Positions 32,838 to 34,792 of a stretch of DNA of 34,792 nucleotides are shown here, in pieces. Made by a program: the position numbers and the translations under genes. The stretch covers positions 1-34,792 of the forward strand of contig JAFXQD010000025.1 of assembly GCA_017527365.1 (NCBI GenBank), in the 5' to 3' direction. The first letter of the stretch is position 1, and each line of letters begins with the position of its first letter. The notes beneath the pieces were generated by a model. It worked only from the letters and a program-made list of their open reading frames with translations. It made no database searches and had not been told where the DNA came from. The stretch is from Oscillibacter sp. (GTDB lineage: Bacteria > Bacillota > Clostridia > Oscillospirales > Oscillospiraceae).

Positions 32838-33697
32838 TTGTCGATTTCCACGCGCACACCTTCCCGGACGGCATCGCGGCGGCGGCTGTGGGCAAACTGC
32901 AAGCCGCCGCGCACATCCGCCCGTTTTCGGACGGGACAGTCGGCGGCTTGAGCGCCCGTATCCGTGCGGCGGGGATTGATTGCGCGGTCAATCTGCCCGT
33001 CGCCACCAGCCCCCGGCAAGTCCCGCAAATCAATGACACTGCGGCGCGTATCAACCAGCGCACGGCGGAAACGGGCGTCCTGTCCTTTGGCGCAATGCAC
33101 CCCGATTTTGCCGACTACCGCGCCGAACTTGGTCGCGTCGCCGATTTGGGAATACAAGGCATAAAGCTACATCCGCCCTATCAGGGCGCGGACTTTGACG
33201 ACATCCGTTATCTGCGCATACTCGACCGCGCCGGGGAGCTTGGGCTTGTCGCGCTGACCCACGCCGGGCTTGACATCGGCTTGCCGGGCGTTGACCGCGC
33301 TTCCCCGGCGATGATTCGCCGCGCCGTGCGGGCTGTCGGCCCCGTAAAGCTGGTATGCGCCCATATGGGCGGCTGGCGGCAGTGGGACGCCGCAGAAGAA
33401 CTGTTGCCGGATACGGGCGTTTATCTGGACGCGTCGTTTGCATTGGGGCGGATTACGCCGAACGGCGACGGCTATCCGCAGGCGGAAACGGAACTCCCGC
33501 TTATGCGGCGGGAACAGTTTGTCCGTATCGTGCGGGCGTTCGGCGCGGAGCGTATCCTGTTCGGCACGGATTCCCCTTGGGGCGGACACGCCGACGCATT
33601 GCGGCTGTTGCGCGAACTGCCCTTCACAGACGAGGAAAAAAACGCCGTCCTTGGCGGCAACGCGGCGCGGCTTTTATGTCTTACGAAAGGCGGATAA
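32834..33697 (+). CDS. Amidohydrolase (amidohydrolase 2 / TIM-barrel metal-dependent hydrolase)
   Basis: 287 residues. The metal-binding HxH is in MIVDFHAHTFPDG at the start; further barrel motifs are QGIKLHPPYQG, LVALTHAGLDIG, KLVCAHMGGW and the late Asp of ILFGTDSPWGG. It matches the amidohydrolase-2 family (decarboxylases and lactonases included), so hydrolysis of an amide or lactone or a decarboxylation are all possible. ATG 32834 overlaps the symporter stop (ATGA), giving translational coupling. Confidence 0.92.
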   Translation: MIVDFHAHTFPDGIAAAAVGKLQAAAHIRPFSDGTVGGLSARIRAAGIDCAVNLPVATSPRQVPQINDTAARINQRTAETGVLSFGAMHPDFADYRAELGRVADLGIQGIKLHPPYQGADFDDIRYLRILDRAGELGLVALTHAGLDIGLPGVDRASPAMIRRAVRAVGPVKLVCAHMGGWRQWDAAEELLPDTGVYLDASFALGRITPNGDGYPQAETELPLMRREQFVRIVRAFGAERILFGTDSPWGGHADALRLLRELPFTDEEKNAVLGGNAARLLCLTKGG

Positions 33698-33793
33698 ATA
33701 CCGGAAGAAGCCTATGACCAAGCGGACGGTTTCGGCTACATCCAAAGGCGCTATGACCTGCTCCAAGTAGCCCGCAGGAACAGTGTAACGTAA
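33698..33793 (+). pseudogene. In-frame open remnant after the amidohydrolase stop
   Basis: Directly after TAA 33695-33697 the same frame stays open for 31 codons to TAA 33791, reading IPEEAYDQADGFGYIQ then RRYDLLQVARRNSVT. The composition is protein-like (aromatic, charged, helical), unlike random frames here. There is no start codon or ribosome binding site, so it is probably the tail of a lost gene joined by a deletion. I do not recognise the family. Stop-codon read-through is a remote alternative. Confidence 0.35.
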
Positions 33794-33845
33794 CCGAAGC
33801 GCAAGGCGCAAATCTTAGCCGGATATTTGGGTAAGGTCTGCGCCG

Positions 33846-33871
33846 CCCTCTCCCGCAAACGCGGGGGAGGG
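33846..33871 (+). repeat. Palindromic element / weak terminator
   Basis: An 11-bp stem (33846-33856 with 33861-33871, one G.U) with the 4-base loop AAAC. It resembles the short CCCTCTCCCGC-type palindromes scattered between genes in many GC-rich bacteria. It may end the symporter-amidohydrolase transcript, although only GGTGTT follows. Confidence 0.45.
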
Positions 33872-34010
33872 GGTGTTATCATGTAATGGGGAAAAGAAAC
33901 GCCCCAATACATTACGGCGGCGGCTTATCTGTGACAAGAGGGCGTCTGCGGACGGAAAGGCGGTGAAATCGAGCGATTTTAAGAGAAAGCCGGATGTTTC
34001 GGCACAATCA

Positions 34011-34362
34011 AAGGAGGTATGCAATATAGCGAAACGCGGCGGCGTCAGCGTCCCCGTTCAGCGCAGGACAGGGACGCGGAGTCGACCGTCAAGGGAATCC
34101 GCGCACGGACAGCGCGGGAGCATGATTTTCGTAACTTTCGGCTGTCGCGGCCTTGCCCGTCCGACGCAGGGCGCGGCGAATGTTGCGGCGTCATGACAGC
34201 GTAAAATTTCTGCGGGCGTCGTGCGGACGATACCGCCCGCCCGCGAATTATGGCGTTATGGAAAGCCCAAAGCGAACGGCAGGCGCGGCCTGAAATTTCA
34301 GGTTTTGCGCAACGCTGTCATATGCCTATGGCCAGTCTCGGAGTAACGGGGCTGGTTTTTTT
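34011..34362 (+). ncRNA. Candidate structured noncoding RNA
   Basis: No convincing protein is encoded here, yet many complementary segments nest: 34048-34054 with 34071-34077 (7 bp); 34108-34113 with 34141-34146; 34193-34202 with 34312-34321 (10 bp, perfect); inside it 34204-34210 with 34292-34298 (7 bp); and inside that 34212-34218 with 34234-34240 enclosing 34219-34222 with 34227-34230. A possible closing helix (34016-34021 with 34321-34326, and 34026-34031 with 34314-34319) competes with the 10-bp helix. An intrinsic terminator ends the region. No promoter could be assigned. The raiA-motif class of Clostridia is one thing to compare; I cannot confirm any family. Confidence 0.5.
34332..34362 (+). 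terminator. Strong intrinsic terminator
   Basis: A 9-bp stem (34332-34340 with 34347-34355, two G.U pairs), loop GAGTAA, followed by seven T at 34356-34362. It is the best-formed terminator in the window, although no protein gene ends just before it, which argues for a noncoding transcript upstream. Confidence 0.75.
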
Positions 34363-34486
34363 GCCGCCATTCACCTAAAAGTAATTTTATACAATACATT
34401 GGCAAACTGCAATCCTGAAATTGTCGAAAAAGGAGATTTTTCAAAATCACAAAAAATTACCCGGTAAAAGCGTCTTTCCCAACGCT

Positions 34487-34510
34487 TAAATATATGGAGG
34501 GACTTTTTCA
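34487..34510 (+). repeat. 24-bp direct repeat, copy 1
   Basis: This 24-bp sequence (TAAATATATGGAGGGACTTT plus TTCA) is identical to 34644-34667. The preceding ~55 bp are also loosely similar between the two copies (GGAGA, then A/T-rich runs), so the full unit is about 157 bp. The GGAGGGACTTTTTCA part resembles insertion-sequence ends. Confidence 0.8.
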
Positions 34511-34643
34511 GGCGCGTTTGGAAGTCAAAAATATTAGCCAATGTAATGGCTATCATAGTTTTTTGTTTTTGTGCAAAAGGGAGAAATCTTGGATTTTTTG
34601 AAAAAAGTCGCAAAAAAGTACACCCGCCCCCCTGCTTATTCCC

Positions 34644-34667
34644 TAAATATATGGAGGGACTTTTTCA
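34644..34667 (+). repeat. 24-bp direct repeat, copy 2
   Basis: Perfect second copy of 34487-34510, offset by 157 bp, in the AT-rich right end. The sequence after the two copies differs (CAGGCGCG versus CACAACGC). Confidence 0.8.
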
Positions 34668-34792
34668 CAACGCAAGGGTCTATGTGAAAGTGAACAAGAT
34701 ATAGCGGCATATTTTGAATATGACTATGCAAAACGTGGAATTTTCAAAATTGACTGAAAAAAGCGGACCAAAACCGCCTTCCCATTACTTAA

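Larger units (their letters stand above)
34363..34792. other. AT-rich tail without a supported gene
   Basis: Composition drops sharply in GC after the terminator at 34362. Besides the direct repeat, an open frame starts at ATG 34720 (MTMQNVEFSKLTEKSGPKPP...) and runs off the right edge, but it has no ribosome binding site and only 24 codons are visible. An 80-codon frame on the - strand (34613-34371) crosses the repeat and is not convincing. The region is probably the flank of a mobile element. Confidence 0.4.

Noticed and set aside
33815-34204. Small frames on both strands in the right-hand noncoding region
   Set aside because: They cross the palindrome and the nested helices, have Arg-rich shadow composition, and the AAGGAGGT site is not spaced for any start codon.
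34371-34613. 80-codon - strand frame in the AT-rich tail
   Set aside because: It runs through the direct repeat, lacks a ribosome binding site and matches no family I know.
34487-34667. CRISPR array from the two 24-bp repeats
   Set aside because: Only two copies, spacing of 133 bp between them, no dyad symmetry in the repeat and no cas genes.

Overview
The window looks like chromosomal DNA of a GC-rich member of the Clostridia (Bacillota). The grounds are strong AGGAGG-type ribosome binding sites, sigma-70/SigA promoters with 17-bp spacers, an S-layer-homology protein, and a topoisomerase IV pair of the divergent type I associate with Oscillospiraceae-like Clostridia (B subunit with EGDSALG, A subunit with GDAAIY). 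Both ends are visibly more AT-rich and carry mobile or remnant DNA. No tRNA, rRNA or CRISPR array was seen.

Layout. 1-490: the C-terminus of an ISAzo13-like transposase, a small gene remnant and a leftward promoter. 490-4250 (+): glyA, an SLH-repeat protein and a MATE exporter. 4270-13070 (-): a long, tightly packed run that starts at a topoisomerase IV B gene. It continues through hicA (frameshifted)-hicB, relB-yoeB, the topoisomerase IV A gene, a NUDIX hydrolase, a one-chain nucleotidyltransferase-HEPN protein (MntA-HepT-like), a LUD-domain protein and a Na+:neurotransmitter-type symporter. Two toxin-antitoxin modules therefore sit between the two topoisomerase subunits, and a third, fused one lies downstream. 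13140-13215: back-to-back promoters. 13253-16926 (+): an envelope-glycan set (GT2, GtrA, HAD phosphatase, GT39-like membrane glycosyltransferase).

16951-31042 (+) is the most interesting part, a seven-gene island. It encodes a secreted/anchored VWA protein with one C-terminal membrane helix and a Pro/Lys tail; a 1161-residue tubulin-like GTPase (Tubulin_2 type); two proteins I do not recognise; a zinc-ribbon TRAFAC-like GTPase (double-GTPase type); a 946-residue GAP1-N2-type GTPase-associated protein; and a secreted NlpC/P60-like cysteine hydrolase. Tubulin-like protein, GTPase and GAP1-type protein together match the GTPase-centred NTP-dependent systems predicted by comparative genomics to act in biological conflict. 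The flanking VWA sensor and exported hydrolase suggest a membrane-spanning version. A terminator-like hairpin divides the VWA gene from the tubulin gene.

31187-33697 (+): a strong promoter drives a sodium:solute symporter translationally coupled to an amidohydrolase. 33698-34792 has no convincing intact gene. It holds a short in-frame remnant, a palindromic element, a region of nested helices ending in a strong intrinsic terminator (candidate noncoding RNA, 34011-34362), and an AT-rich tail with a perfect 24-bp direct repeat.
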